NCBI GenBank assembly: GCA_029204225.1
Contig: CM055104.1
Coordinates: 39,486,527 to 39,550,526, forward strand
Length of the DNA stretch: 64,000 nucleotides
Reading direction: 5' to 3'
Origin: Diphasiastrum complanatum
Taxonomy: Eukaryota; Streptophyta; Lycopodiopsida; Lycopodiales; Lycopodiaceae
Within the stretch, counting starts at the first letter, position 1, and the number at the start of each line of letters is the position of its first letter. The position numbers were made by a program, and so were the translations under genes. Below are positions 1 to 10,875 of this stretch, piece by piece. The notes beneath the pieces were generated by a model. That model had not been told where the DNA came from, ran no database searches, and saw only the letters and a list, made by a program, of their open reading frames with translations.

Positions 1-1341
1 GGCTGAGATTGCTTCCAAAGGGGACAAGCATGGACATGAGGCGAAGGATTGTGGGCTTTCTAGGGTTGCAAGAGAAGCACCTTCCCTATGCTATCCAGAA
101 CCAGGTCCAATGCAGGTAGAAACTTGAGCGGAAAGAACGGGAGCTCCACCCATACAGGGACTTCCAGTTGAGAGGTGTCATCAATGGAAAAGGAATCAGT
201 GTAGTGGTTTACATAAACTGGGTTCCCCCCAAAGAGATAACGCCCATCTTCCAACACCGAATTAACTTGATCTGCACTTCCCAAAGTAAAAAAGAAAAAC
301 CCCTTGCCCAACGACTGAGAGCGCCTAACACTTTCACATTGAGAGGGCCCCACTGTATCTCCCCAAACCTCTTAGCCCCATCTGCATAGGGGGTTTTCTC
401 CATGAAATACGTAACCACAGTAATATCAGCAAGCTGCAGGATGAAGCTGAAAGGAACGCACCTTCAGATTAGCAGACGAAGTGGAATTGTCAGATCGGCG
501 AGCATATCCGCTATCTGCGCCGCCATCTGTATGAGAGAGAGCAGGGCCGGTGTTGCCGGAGGGTGTATTTGAGCCTGCTCCAAAAGTTCTTGAAAGGTGT
601 CTTGAATGCAATAGGGGTGATGAGGCTGCTGCTTCCCCTGCCCGGCAGGCCTGGAGGTAGGAGACCATACTCGTTGCCATCGGAGCTTGCGTTTGAGAGG
701 ATGGGGGCGCCTGGCATGGAGAGGGACAAAAGGCACCACCTTCAACAACCTGGCAGACCTGTGGGGTTGCAGTCTGGAGACCCCCTGGTACTGCTTCTTG
801 ACAGACTTGCGCTTGTTGGGGCCCACCTTGTCTGTTGAGGAAGGAGGCCATGATTTTGTTGACATAGGGTGAGGCAGGGATATCAAATCCGCCATGCTGG
901 CTGAGAACCGGACTCCAAGAGGCAGAAGAAGGCAGACAGCTGACCAAGTGCTGAGAGTGAGAATCTGCCAACTCCACAACAGCAGACATAGGAGGGGAAG
1001 CAAGTAGAGCAGAGAAAAGAGGAGAGGGGGGATGCACCGCCAAATCAGCAGAAGGAGGGTAGCGCAGCGCAGTAGAGCTCAACGTCTCCGAGAGAGCATG
1101 GAGGTCCAGACCAGGAGCAAGACAATCACAATCCAAGCGCGGCCTAGAGTGAGGTGATGAAGGAGCATGAGAGGGGGGAGAGAGCAGCTCCATCGAACAC
1201 TCTGAAGCGTGCTATAAAACTGAGGCAATACCACTCGTGCGAGGAGGAGCCATCCCCTCCAAGCGCTCGGGTTCACCATCGCCAATCCCCCCTAAGTCCA
1301 TGTCCACGTCGGGTGGAAACCCTTCCTCCACCATCTCCATC
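1..1341 (-). pseudogene. LINE ORF1 (DUF4283-type) remnant
   Basis: Read on the minus strand, an ATG near 1341 opens an acidic leader, followed by a Pro/Ser-rich segment (1193-426) and then a DUF4283-like domain (418-60) ending in an aromatic run GKGFFFFTLGSADQV and the motif VPVWVELPFFPLKF. In plant non-LTR retrotransposons this domain heads ORF1, the nucleic-acid-binding protein that packages LINE RNA, usually followed by a CCHC knuckle and then ORF2. At least three frame changes are needed (near 1190, 420 and 300), so this copy is dead. The knuckle and ORF2 would lie left of the window. A LINE RT scrap at 58.6 kb may be the same class. Family call is fairly sure; exact family unknown. Confidence 0.75.
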
Positions 1342-1700
1342 GTTTCTGCCACTAAATTTAATATAGTATTAGTTTTACATTTAATGGAATACTTTTACGC
1401 ACTTATAGATGTAATAGGATATTTGGACATATATACTAAAACTATTTGGGACTTCGGGCAGCGTGAGCTGCTCGGAAACCCAAGTTTTTTTTTTGCAACT
1501 AATAAAAGGAGGCCTCGGGCAGGGAGGAGGGGCACTGGCACTGGCAGGGAGAGGGCCGTGGGCATGGACTGGGGGGAGGGGGGCACCCTTATATTTTGAA
1601 TTTTCCCGCCCACCGATGAACGGGTAGGCGTACTAGTGTTCATCGAATAAAAAAATCGATGACGACCTTTACATGATAAAATGCAAGTGTTATATATATC
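1342..1700. other. Non-coding stretch between LINE and copia LTR
   Basis: No convincing gene. It holds a T10 run near 1488 and a G/C-rich patch at 1505-1585. It may include the LINE 5' untranslated region and the undefined far end of the neighbouring LTR. Confidence 0.4.
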
Positions 1701-2357
1701 TATATACACTGTGAAGAATTTTAGATCATTATGATTCAATCCACTTGAATGATCTTTGGTTACAAAGAGAAATACACTACCAATCTCACCAATGTAGAAA
1801 AATCAGCATCTACACACAAAATGAGATGCAAACACTAATAGAACTTGATCAAACTTGAATGATATGATAAAGTACTATTGTTGTCCGTACAAAACCAGCA
1901 AGCTACTATCATTCACACATGTGAAACCGAAAATAGCAATTATAGATCATTCTACACATAAAATTGCATGCAATCACAAGCATAGTGCACCAATGGATAG
2001 TAGAACCCAAGAGAACCATGTATAAGCATGAAATGAGATAGAGAAGAGAGAAGATCACTCTCTCCACGAGTTACATCCTTTTATAGTAGGTCCAGAACCT
2101 ATTTGGCCACTTGGCTTTGCCTCCAAAATGCTAACCCTACTATTTTTGGGTCTAGACTCAAAGTACTCAACATTCAAATTTGAATCTACTCAAACTCGCC
2201 TTCTAACTTTCTCACACTTTCAAAAAGTGTTTATTCAAATGACATTTAGACTAATGAACTTTGAAAAGTCAATCTCTAAGTCTAAAAACAAAGTTGGCCT
2301 CAATATGCCAAATATGGAAATATAACAAATATGATCAAATTAGTTGAATCTTTCACA
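1700..2357 (-). repeat. 3' LTR of minus-strand copia (outer end undefined)
   Basis: On the minus strand the LTR starts TGTGAAAG at 2357, immediately after the purine-rich tract GTTGAAGAGGGAG. The TGA stop of the preceding ORF overlaps the first LTR bases. The same PPT and LTR start occur at 20,535-20,551 on the plus strand. The other end is not definable because the 5' LTR is missing; 1700 is an estimate. Confidence 0.6.
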
Positions 2358-2930
2358 CTCCCTCTTCAACTAGTTTTAGCATGGACTTTGATAACACTCC
2401 AAGTGATGTCCTATGCTTCATGAACAAGTCCTTTCCCAATGCTTTGGTGAAGATATCAGCTACACATTCCCTTGAGGACACATGTTGAAGCTCCACCTCC
2501 TTTGCAATGACTTGCTCCCTCACAAAATGTTGCAATATAATTTCAATGAGCCATGAAGAATCACATAGAATGTAAATGAAAAGATTCCACCATGCTTCCA
2601 ACTCTGAAGTCTCTGAAAAAATACAGCAAACAAACAATAAATGTGAGTGATCAACTTTTTCTTGCATGTTTCCTCCTTCTTTGTCCTTTGTTGGCATGTA
2701 TCCACCATGACACTCCATGAATGAGCCTCCATCTCCATCTTGCCATAAGATGCCATCATCACTTGATGACTTGACCATAAATGAGTGACATAATGAGCCT
2801 CCAATAGATTCATTTCCATCAACAAAACCAGCCAAGAATGTTAGCACAAATCCAACATCAAAATGATGGTCACAAATCTAGCTAGTTTTACCATATCTTG
2901 ACAATTTGCACACATCCACATGAAAATGCT
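2353..2930 (-). pseudogene. Copia pol C-terminus (RNase H end), RT-less element
   Basis: The 164-codon minus-strand frame ends with a copia RNase H tail: IILQHFVREQVIAKEVELQH, then ECVADIFTKALGKDLF and MLKLVEEGV, directly before the PPT and LTR. Upstream it does not continue into reverse transcriptase. It runs instead into LAGFVDGNESIGGSLCHSF, a stretch shared with the copia at 20.1 kb in the same relative place. RNase H would degrade the RNA of the RNA:DNA hybrid during reverse transcription; here only its last part survives. No YVDD motif lies between this and the integrase at 4.3 kb. The element is defective, and possibly a member of a non-autonomous lineage. Confidence 0.75.
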
Positions 2931-3074
2931 TAATCATGAGATAGAACAAGTAAAGTAGACTTGAACAACACTTCCTTGCTACTCCTTTGACCTTGAGTCT
3001 TTAATAAGCTGCAAAAACATATCCATAACATCTTTTCCAATAGACCCTCCTTTGATGCTCTTGACTAGCAAAGG

Positions 3075-3925
3075 GCATTTTCTCACAAAGGACATCGGAA
3101 TCGAGCTGCCGTAATGGTCCTATGGGTTCATGTCAAGTCCACAAACCTGTGGACACCTCCCGTTCAAATTTTTGACCATTTTTGACTAAATCCGACTATT
3201 TTCTAGCTCGATGGGCCTAAAATCCTAGCACTACGTTTAGGATTTCTGGTTTGGACGCGTGTTTCGCTATAAGTATTGAACCGTTTGGAGGTCAGTTTAG
3301 TCTTGTAAGTTTGTCTCGGTGTGCAGCACAGGATGGAATAGACTTCCTACAAAATGGATTTCATTCACTGACACTGGACCAGTTCTCGGGGATGTTGGAA
3401 AGTAGTCAATTTAGTGGCATTCCCCCCGACAGAAAGGGCATTTTTGGACAAACGACATCGAAATTGAGCTGCAAATGGTCCTATGGGCCACGAACTTGTC
3501 GACACCTTCGTCCGAAGTTCTTACCATTTTTGACTAAATCCGACCAATTCATGGCTCGACGAGCCTAGAGTCCCAGCACTACATTTAGGGTTTCTGGTTT
3601 GGACGTTCGTATCGGTGTGCAGCACAGGACGAAACAGACGGTCTGAAAAATGAATTTCGTTCGGCGACACTAGACCGGTTCTCGGGGATGCTAGAAAGTA
3701 GTCCATTTAGTGGCATTCCCCTCGACAAAAAGGTCATTGCCGGACAAATAGCGTCAAAATTGAGCTGCAAATGGTCCTGTGGGTTTGTGTCGAGCCCATG
3801 AACTTGTGGACACCTCTCATCTAAGGTTCTAACTGTGTCTCACTGAATGTGACCAATTCTTGGCTCTGCGGGCCATAACTGCTTTTAGAGTTTCTAGTTC
3901 GGACGCACGTTTCTCTGTGAGGATA
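3075..3925. repeat. Three-unit degenerate tandem satellite
   Basis: Three diverged head-to-tail units begin at about 3075, 3438 and 3734 (steps 363 and 296). Each has the landmarks GAGCTGC..ATGGTCCT, TTTTGACTAAATCCGAC, GGTTTCTGGTTTGGACG-like and CGGTGTGCAGCACAGGA. The array sits between the 3' end and the integrase of the minus-strand copia, where RT would be expected. No protein frame is shared by the units, so I treat it as satellite-like DNA. Confidence 0.75.
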
Positions 3926-4290
3926 GTTCAGAGAGCGTGAATTATGAATTTGTTTGGGGCTGAAACAAGTGCTACCCTTACTAAAGCTCAAAAAAGATCT
4001 GCCTTGTAATCCTATAAGTTCGATGTTTGAAAAGCCAATAGACCTTTGAGCTAGAAAAATGGCAGCAAAGTTGTTGGAATTTGAGAAAAAGTGCAGAGAG
4101 CTAAGAGAAATTAGTAGGCGATCTGTTAGGCCAGCTAAATATAGGTGCAGGTGAGTGAAAATAAAAAATGGAGGGAAAAAACCCAAGACTATGCTTGCAC
4201 TCTCAACTAATTGCAACAGTCCATTCAAAGCTTGGAATTGTTCTATGATGTCTTATTAGCTATTGATATATACAATCACTATCTTACCTC
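3926..4290. other. Unassigned DNA inside copia remnant
   Basis: A 135-codon minus frame overlaps here but runs into the satellite and shows no domain. I see nothing else that can be supported. Confidence 0.3.
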
Positions 4291-4291
4291 C

Positions 4292-4805
4292 TCACATAAA
4301 GTATTCACATTCATTGGCAGAGCTTGAAGACACTTTTGGAATGTTCCCCTCATCAAAGATGACATCTCTACCAACAATCACTTTGTTAGTAGAAGGAATG
4401 TAAACCTTGTAGGCTTTACTCACCTCACTATATCCAACAAAAATACCTCTTCTTGAAGATGGATCCTCCTTGGTCTTATCATCAAGAGTAATGTTGACAT
4501 AGCATGTGCATCCAAAGGTTCTTAGAAAGTTGACACTCGGCCTCCTCTTGAATAGCATCTCAAAAGGTGTCCTTCCATCCAAAATAGCACTCGGCCACCT
4601 ATTGCACAAGAAATTGGCACGCAACAAAGCTTGATCCCAAAATGGTTTGTCAAGATTAGCACTTAACCTCATAGCTTTAGCACTTTCACATAGAGTCCTA
4701 TTCTTCCTTTCAGCCACTCCATTTTGTTGTGGGGTCCTTGATGTTGTATACTCCCTCTTGATCCCATGCTCATCACAAAAGGCCTTGAACTTGGTAGAAA
4801 AATCA
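4292..4805 (-). pseudogene. Copia integrase fragment
   Basis: Minus-strand frame with TPQQNGVAERKNRTL (the catalytic-glutamate region of the Ty1/copia integrase core), then FWDQALLRANFLCNRWPS, a PFEMLFKRRPSVNFLRTFGC block and IFVGYSEVSKAYKVY, ending in the N-RDVIFDE type C-terminal motif. Integrase inserts the cDNA copy into the genome. The first catalytic aspartates lie beyond the break at about 4805, where the sequence switches abruptly to a plus-strand gypsy fragment. Same element as the RNase H tail at 2.35-2.9 kb. Confidence 0.85.
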
Positions 4806-5768
4806 GGTAGAGGCCTATGTACTTAAATGTACTAAGAGCCAGTTAAATAAAGCATAGCGGCTAAAAGCTAGTGGCCTATTACATCATTTAGATATTCCTA
4901 CCGGAAAGTGAGAAAGTATATCTATGGATTTTGTGGTCGGGCTTCCACGTACAAGGAAGGGCCACGATTCGGTTTGGGTCATTGTTGACATACTTACAAA
5001 GTTTGCTCAATTTATCCCAACGAAAACTATTGTTAAAGCTTCAAAATTAGCTCAACTGTTTGTTGAGAAGCTTTTTCGACTATACGGGCTTCCTTGCGAT
5101 ATTGTTAGTGACCGTGACCCAAAATTCACTGGAAATTTTTGGCAAGCAGTATTTGAATAGTTGGAAACAACTTTAAGTATAAGTTCTACAGATCATCCGG
5201 AATCAGACGGTCAAACAGAAAGGACCAATCAGACGATGGAGGATATGCTTCGAGCATATGTGGGCCATCTACAGTCTGATTGGGAACAATACCTTCAACT
5301 GGTGGAATTTGCATATAACAGTGCAAAACATTCAGCGATCGGATTCAGCTCTTTCCATGCTTGTGTATGGTTTTCAACCTCGATCACCAATTTGTGTTGG
5401 CATGAAAAATTTACGAGTGCAAGCCGCAGATGATCTCCTTGTGGATATGCAAAAAATAATACAACTGGCTAAAGATAGCATAAGAAGTGCCCAAGACACG
5501 GCAAGGCACTATGTTGATCTATCTTTGAAGCACAAGGTATTTATGGTCAACAATTGGGTGTTTTTTAGAGTCCTTAGTCACTCTAGGGGCTTGAAAACTA
5601 TTAAGTGTGCAAAGTTGACATCTAGGTATTGCAGTCCTTTTAAGGTTATCCAAGTGATAAACAAGGTCACATGCAAACTAGACCTTCCAGCTAATGTTGG
5701 AATTCATCATGTTTTCCACGTTAGTTAGTTGAAACCCTCGTTGGGGGTTGGGGAGACCTTGGTCCATG
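4806..5768 (+). pseudogene. Ty3/gypsy chromovirus integrase (broken)
   Basis: Starts in the zinc-binding region (VEAYVLKCTK-C like, degraded here), then the core with catalytic residues visible as MDFVVGLPRTRKGHDSVW (first Asp), IVSDRDPKFTGNFW (second Asp) and [14 protein letters not shown] (Glu). A TAG at 5158 interrupts the core, and a frame change near 5340 moves into the C-terminal part ending HHVFHVS-LKPSLG, typical of the GPY/F module. The element continues after a solo LTR into a chromodomain at 6.56 kb. A second, more broken copy of this integrase closes the window (63.4-64.0 kb), same strand. Family call is secure. Confidence 0.9.
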
Positions 5769-6561
5769 TGTCATAAATGGTGAACTCCTGCAACTTTGCC
5801 ACAATACGAACACGAAGCGAAGGTCGAACGAGAACAGTTCGCAAAAGTCAACGTGCCTTGACTCGAAGGACGAATGATTCGCGAATCATTTGTGAATCGT
5901 AAACATACCTCCAGGACCGCAACCACAAAGGGACGCAAAACGAAAGGTTACGAAAGAAACAAAAAGAACAAAAGCAAACGAAGGAGAATCTTTCGTGCTG
6001 CCAGCTGGCAACTCAATGGGCTTGAAGTTGTAGCCTTCATGCCCAACTGAAACGAGTGGCAACGATGGAGAGTAACTGATTAGTTGATTAGCCATAACTA
6101 GTCTTGTGATTCTACGTTTAGCTATCTTGTAAACTCCACACAGTGGAGATATAAACTATCCTTTCTGGATCATAAATAAGAAGAAGAGAATAGACAAAAT
6201 TTCTGTAAGAGACAGAGAGAGACATAGCGAGTAGAGCAAAAAAGAAAAATACTAGAAACGAAAGAGTTGTGCATGAAAGTCTGCCAACGAGCAGAACACA
6301 GTGAAGGAGCAGAGTGTCATTCCGCCAACGAGCGAGACATTGACGATCTCGCTCTAAAAATTAAACTCATAATACAGTTGCTCTATTTTCGTGCATCTCC
6401 TTGTCTTGCGTCGTTTGTCTTGATTGCTAGAATAGAATGTGTTCTGTGATGTGCAGTCGTGTGTCTAGGTTCTTGTGAAGCTTCTGCGCAAAAGAAAATT
6501 TAAAGACACAAAATCATTCGCGAATACGAAAACGAAAAAAAATAGTTTCGCTTTCGCAACA
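5769..6561. repeat. Solo LTR-like insertion in gypsy pol
   Basis: A 793-bp block starting TGTCATAAATGG and ending TTCGCAACA, flanked by CCATG (5764-5768) and CCCTG (6562-6566), a 5-bp target duplication with one mismatch. It separates the gypsy integrase tail from the chromodomain; reading across the site without it keeps one frame. It has a TATA-like GATATAAACTATCC near 6150 and a perfect 18-bp dyad AATGATTCGCGAATCATT at 5873-5890. Its parent family is unknown. Confidence 0.65.
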
Positions 6562-6745
6562 CCCTGTGGAAGATCTAGTGGAACTTCTTCGTGATGAGTC
6601 CGTGAGTGGACCACCTGAACCCAAGGCGATTGTTAATAGCCGGCAGAGGACTCTATGGAGTGGAGTGCTTCGAGAATTTTTAGTCAAGTGCAGGGACAAA
6701 TCAGAAGAAGAGGATACCTGAGAAATTGAGGCTGATCTCCAGAAG
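6562..6745 (+). pseudogene. Gypsy C-terminal chromodomain
   Basis: The plus frame reads PVEDLVELLRDES, then PPEPKAIVNSRQRTL, LREFLVKCRDKSEEEDT, a TGA where tryptophan is expected, and EIEADLQKNF. This matches a degenerate chromodomain, the integrase tail that in chromoviruses steers insertion towards modified histones. It is followed at once by non-coding DNA and the PPT at 6781-6797. The TGA marks it as inactive. Confidence 0.75.
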
Positions 6746-6782
6746 AATTTTTGAAATTTTCTCCTACAAGGAAAAATTTAAG

Positions 6783-6797
6783 TTTAGGGGGAAGGAA
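6783..6797 (+). other. Polypurine tract of gypsy element
   Basis: TTTAGGGGGAAGGAA directly precedes the LTR start TGTTGCATACC. It would prime plus-strand DNA synthesis. Confidence 0.8.
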
Positions 6798-7890
6798 TGT
6801 TGCATACCTATGTAACTAGCAGTACTTCAAACCCCTATTGGTCCATTTAGTGTTGGGGGCTAAATGGCAAATTACCCTTGGATAAGGGTTACCCTTAGGA
6901 TTAAGGGTATGTGCCTTTGGATAAGGACAGGCAAGTGACTATATCTTGGTCTGAGGTATGGAGTCACGTGATCCTTGGATAAGGGATACCCTTAGGATTA
7001 AGGATAGGTGCCTTAGATTAAGGTACTAGTGTCCTTGGCTAAGGGCAGGTAGGTGTCTATGCCTTGGATGGAGGTATGGAACCTAGAGAGGTGTTAGAAA
7101 GTCGTTAGATGACTATTTTTCTAAACCTTGGGCCTCAACCTTGAACCAACTCACTTTAATGGTCTAGGACCAAAGTATACATGCACAACTTGGGCATTGG
7201 GACGTAGTAGAAGGGCGCACTTCCAATGGGTCCAATGAGTTCCCAACTCCCACGAGAAAGGCATTCAAAGAGTCATAGGTTATGGAAGGAGTCTCTTGAC
7301 TTTCCATAAGCCTATGGAGGTTCTTTAACTCTTCTAGGTTTCTCTCTCTTTCACTGGATGGGCATGGAACTCCATAGTGCACTGGAGGAGTCCATGGGCC
7401 ATCTATATGAGGGTAGTAGGGCACCCATTGGGGGGAGGAGAGATTTCTCTTGCTTGCTTTGCTTATGCTCTAGTGTTGCTACTAGTGTGTAGAGTACTTT
7501 CTTGTGTGTAGTATGCTTAGGGTTTGGATCTTGCTTATGGTATGGGACATAAGTAGGGTTTGGATCTTGAGTATGCTATAGTCTGTTGTGGTATGCTTGT
7601 GATTTGTTTATGGTTAGCAAGGGAGTGCTAGATAGGTCTTGCTTGGAGCTTGGATCTAGCTATGGTTGGGTGGTGAATACTTGAGGCTAGCTTGTTATCT
7701 ATCTTTGTGTTTAAGAGTAGGGACACAGGTGGAAGAGAGATCCTTGGAGGCTTGCAGATCCTTACTTGCAGGTGGAGGAATCCTAGCTGGGAGTTGGGGA
7801 GCATCTTGGAGCTTGCAGGTTGCTTGGAGGACATTTGGAGGCTCTACCTTGGACTTGGAGGACTTCCTCACCTCTACTTGTAAACAAGGC
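6798..7890 (+). repeat. 3' LTR of gypsy chromovirus
   Basis: Begins TGTTGCATACCTATG right after the PPT. It contains diverged internal repeats built on CCTTGGATAAGGGTTACCC and GATTAAGGGTATGTGCC (about 6877-7060). The end is not sharp; copia coding sequence starts near 7895, so the LTR is at most 1.09 kb. ORFs called inside it show no domain and are rejected. Confidence 0.65.
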
Positions 7891-7894
7891 TATA

Positions 7895-8288
7895 GAGCTT
7901 TGTTTACTGCTAGTCAATGTACTATTATTGATGGGAATTTCAATGAAATCCTCTCTGCACACAAAAAAGAAAATTTGTTATCTTGAGACATGATTGTGCA
8001 CATTTTGTGAGTAATTCTGATGCTCATGTTTGGAATCAAAGATTAGGTCATTTAAACATGAGGCCTATCTTGTACCTGCATCTCAATTCTGGTCAAGGAC
8101 ATGAATATTAATGTTGTCTCCACAGCAAAACAGATTGTTTGTGAAATGTGCTTACTAGGGAAACAACCTAGAACAAAATTTTCAAAAGGACAAGCCAAAA
8201 GAGCGAAGTCCATTATGTCATTGATCCACAATGACTTATGTGGTCCAATGAGCGTACCCTCTTTGGGTCAAGCTCTATATTTCATCAC
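7895..8288 (+). pseudogene. Copia #2 GAG-pre-integrase part (5' half)
   Basis: The frame reads CTIIDGNFNEILSAHKKENL, then DAHVWNQRLGHLNM (the W-x-RLGH signature of the GAG-pre-integrase domain), CEMCLLGKQPRTKFSKG (zinc-binding Cys pair) and DLCGPMSVPSLGQALYFITV. It stops exactly where a foreign LTR begins, and the same integrase resumes at about 13,560 with IDDFSRFIRIMF. Two frame changes are needed. The 5' LTR, gag and protease are missing, cut off at the gypsy LTR. Confidence 0.85.
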
Positions 8289-8600
8289 TGTCATGTGCCA
8301 AATCCCAAACTAATAGCAATTACAATAGAAGTAAAGCTAATAGCAAGAAAAGAACCAGACAATCATGATAACATATTCATAAAAAGTTAGAAACACGGAG
8401 ATCACCATAGAATCACATTAGCAATGAAAGAAAGAGTACAATCAATGGAAATGGAGCATTCATTCATGTGGATAGGGCACATGAGACCTAGCAATGAAGA
8501 TCCCTATGGCTCACATTCACAAGGAAGCTAGAAGCTCTCACTTGCAAATGAGCCAAAAAGTGATTGTCTCTTTATAGATCCAAAGCTGTCAAATTGAAGT
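8289..8600 (-). repeat. 3' LTR of the gag-only element (left copy)
   Basis: Shares about 270 bp with the block at 13,036, including GAATCACATTAG, GAGCATTCATTCATGTGGAT and AAGCTAGAAGCTCTCACTTG. It then diverges after GAGCCAAAA; where it ends is unclear. Confidence 0.65.
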
Positions 8601-8756
8601 CATTTTGTTGGCTATGGAGGAAAATTGATGGTCGAAGAAGAGTTTGATAAAGTACCATATTGCTTGTTGGCAAGCAATCTGTATGGAATGGACAGAGTGT
8701 ATCATCGCAATATCCTCTTTTGTCTGCTTCCTCGACATCATAATAGATTGGATAAT

Positions 8757-9717
8757 CTATCCAATTCCTTTAGGATCGTGTTTTGGCATTGCATCCGGTT
8801 GTGCTGGTCTGAAGATTTTTTCATGTTGTTGGGTAGCCACTTTGTTGTTCAATCCAAATGCTTCAATGATAATCATAAGCCTTGCATCTAAATTGTTAAG
8901 ATCCTGCGTGAAGGAATTATCGGCATAATCAATCTCCAATATAGAAACCAATACGTTTTGATTGATCATCTTTGGAAATGACAAATTATATTTTGGATGG
9001 ACATTCATTTCCAAGAACATCAAGTGGATGAGATGCTTGCAAAGAGTGAGGATATCTCTTTCACTCAAAGTCCCTACGAAAAATATTTCGTAGATTACAT
9101 CATCATGTTCAGAAATATTAAAAACTTTAATATTTTGAACCACAAACTGGAAAATTTGATATAATGGATCTTTGATTGTTTGTCCCATCTCATATCTAGG
9201 ACAATTTCTAGCTTGTATATTACCAGTTTCATCACATTCTGTTGTGCCCTCTATATTGAATGTGAAACATTCATATAGATCAGTTTTATTCTTGTCTATT
9301 AATTCCATTTCACAAGAAGTATTAGACAAGTCTTCTGGTTGAACGTGATGCAACGGTTGTTGTGATCTCAAGGAAAATGAGGTCCTTGAGTGATTTGCCT
9401 CATTGGCAGTTTCATTGTCTGAATTGGCCTTTGCACTGCTCAATTGATAATCAATATTGAAAACAAAAATATTGCCCTCATAATCTTCGCATTGTGTTCG
9501 TTGTCCTCAGCTAATTTTCGGTGCCCTTGCATTGACATTGTGCTGCATTTGGAATTGTCTTGTTTGGTTCAAATTGGGAATTCCATCTATGTTGCCGATC
9601 CTGTGCACATTCCATAGCATTGCATAAATGTTGATTGGCCATCTCTTGTGAATTCAATGGGAAATCAAAAGCTGCTGATGAAATTGGCTGATCTATTTGT
9701 TGAAAAAGCTTTCCCAT
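8757..9717 (-). CDS. Unknown ORF downstream of gag in the gag-only element
   Basis: Two minus-strand frames: 9717-9511 (68 codons, ending CQCKGTEN) and 9443-8757 (228 codons, starting MSSAKANSDNETANEANHS). The larger has an acidic, polar N-terminus and a more hydrophobic second half with HDDVIYEIFFVGTLSERD and HLIHLMFLEMNVHPKYNL. I recognise no retroviral enzyme, envelope-type membrane segment or zinc knuckle. Its place after gag and before the 3' LTR is where pol would normally be. It could be a captured host exon set, a private accessory protein, or remnants of pol too changed to see. The length of open frame in otherwise decayed DNA is the main reason to keep it. Confidence 0.45.
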
Positions 9718-9731
9718 TGTCGATAGTTGTT

Positions 9732-10875
9732 ATTCTTTATCATGTTGCAATTCCAAATCGTTCATTGATGATGTTGATGAAGAATCATCTTTATCATCAT
9801 TTCGTACTTCCAACTCATCCTCTGCTGATGTTGATGATGATTCATCACAATCATTTGCCCTATCATTTTGCTGGATTCTTGGATTAACAGTTTTTATCAA
9901 TTGAACCTTAGGCGCTTTGTTCTGATCCTTTAGCTTTTGTAACTACCCTATCATTTTGTTGATATTTAATATCCCACGTATCTCCAAAGTGCGCTCTAGT
10001 GGTGTGAAGTATTCTGTCACAGCTTCACGTTGACCCTTGTTCAGTTCATCATCTATGGTGTGAGCATGTGATCTTATATCAGATAACGACATTATCCAAG
10101 TCTCCTGATATATATCCTTAGATAAACAAGCTCTTATCTCATGCTTCAAGCCTAAAATAAAATGCATTGTATTAAATTCCTCCACTGAGTAACCATATCT
10201 GTCCATTATCTGATGGAAGTCATTGAAATAGCTCTCCACAGTAGACGTATGTTGGGTAGAATGCCATACTTGGTCGTCTGTACATTTGAATTCTTCGATG
10301 CACTTTTGTACAAAAATGGGCCATTTATCAGTGGTAACATGAGATTCTTCACACTACATCCAATGCCACCACCAAATTTTTGCAGATCCATCAAGGTATG
10401 TTCCTGCAAATTGAATCTTGTCATGGTCGCTATTTGGATGTGATTGAAAATACCTGTCAAAGTTGTCCAACCATGTTCTCACATCCATGTGAGCAATTCT
10501 ACCATCAAACTTGTGAAAGATATATTGTCTCTACACAATCGTTGTGTCCACCATAGCCTAGGAAGATTGGTCCACATGAGGATGTTGGTAATGGTGACGT
10601 TCTGATTGATGCGCATTTAGCTGCTCATCGTCACTGTCACTACTATAAACACCACCACTTGGATTATGTTGACTGATCTGGTAAACTTGTTGATCATTAT
10701 AATCATCAAAATGTGTTTCATTATATTTCAGATAGTCTCCATATGACACTTGTTCGCATTGATTGGATTTGTCATCGTTGTGCTCATAATACTGATCTTC
10801 AAAATCATAGCTAGATTGATCTTCGTATTCAGACTCACCGTCATCTATATACTCAAAATCGAAATCCACATACAT
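9732..10875 (-). pseudogene. Ty3-type gag of the gag-only element
   Basis: The N-terminal part (10,875-10,558) is very acidic and Tyr/Asp rich. The capsid-like core follows with RTWLDNFDRYFQSHP, GTYLDGSAKIWWWHWM and YFNDFHQIMDRYGYSVEEFN, the usual order of Ty3-type retrotransposon gag. Frames change near 10,560, 10,400 and 10,240. From 10,239 the frame is open to a single TAG at 9943 and continues in phase into LQKLKDQNKAPKVQL and an acidic Ser-rich tail that stops at about 9732. Gag would form the particle and package RNA. No CCHC knuckle is seen, and no enzyme follows. Confidence 0.75.

Noticed and set aside
3821-4228. 135-codon minus-strand frame with a hydrophobic stretch
   Set aside because: It runs from unassigned DNA into the satellite trimer, has no domain, and the overlapping satellite units do not keep it.
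6514-6760. Possible helicase or host gene after the solo LTR
   Set aside because: The reading in the other frame is a degenerate chromodomain continuous with the gypsy integrase.
7666-7986. 106-codon plus frame in the gypsy LTR
   Set aside because: Gly/Leu/Trp-rich reading of repeated CTTGGAGG words in an LTR; its tail crosses into copia coding sequence in the same phase by chance.
8644-8928. 94-codon plus frame with membrane-like segments
   Set aside because: It lies opposite the longer minus ORF of the gag-only element and no known membrane family fits.
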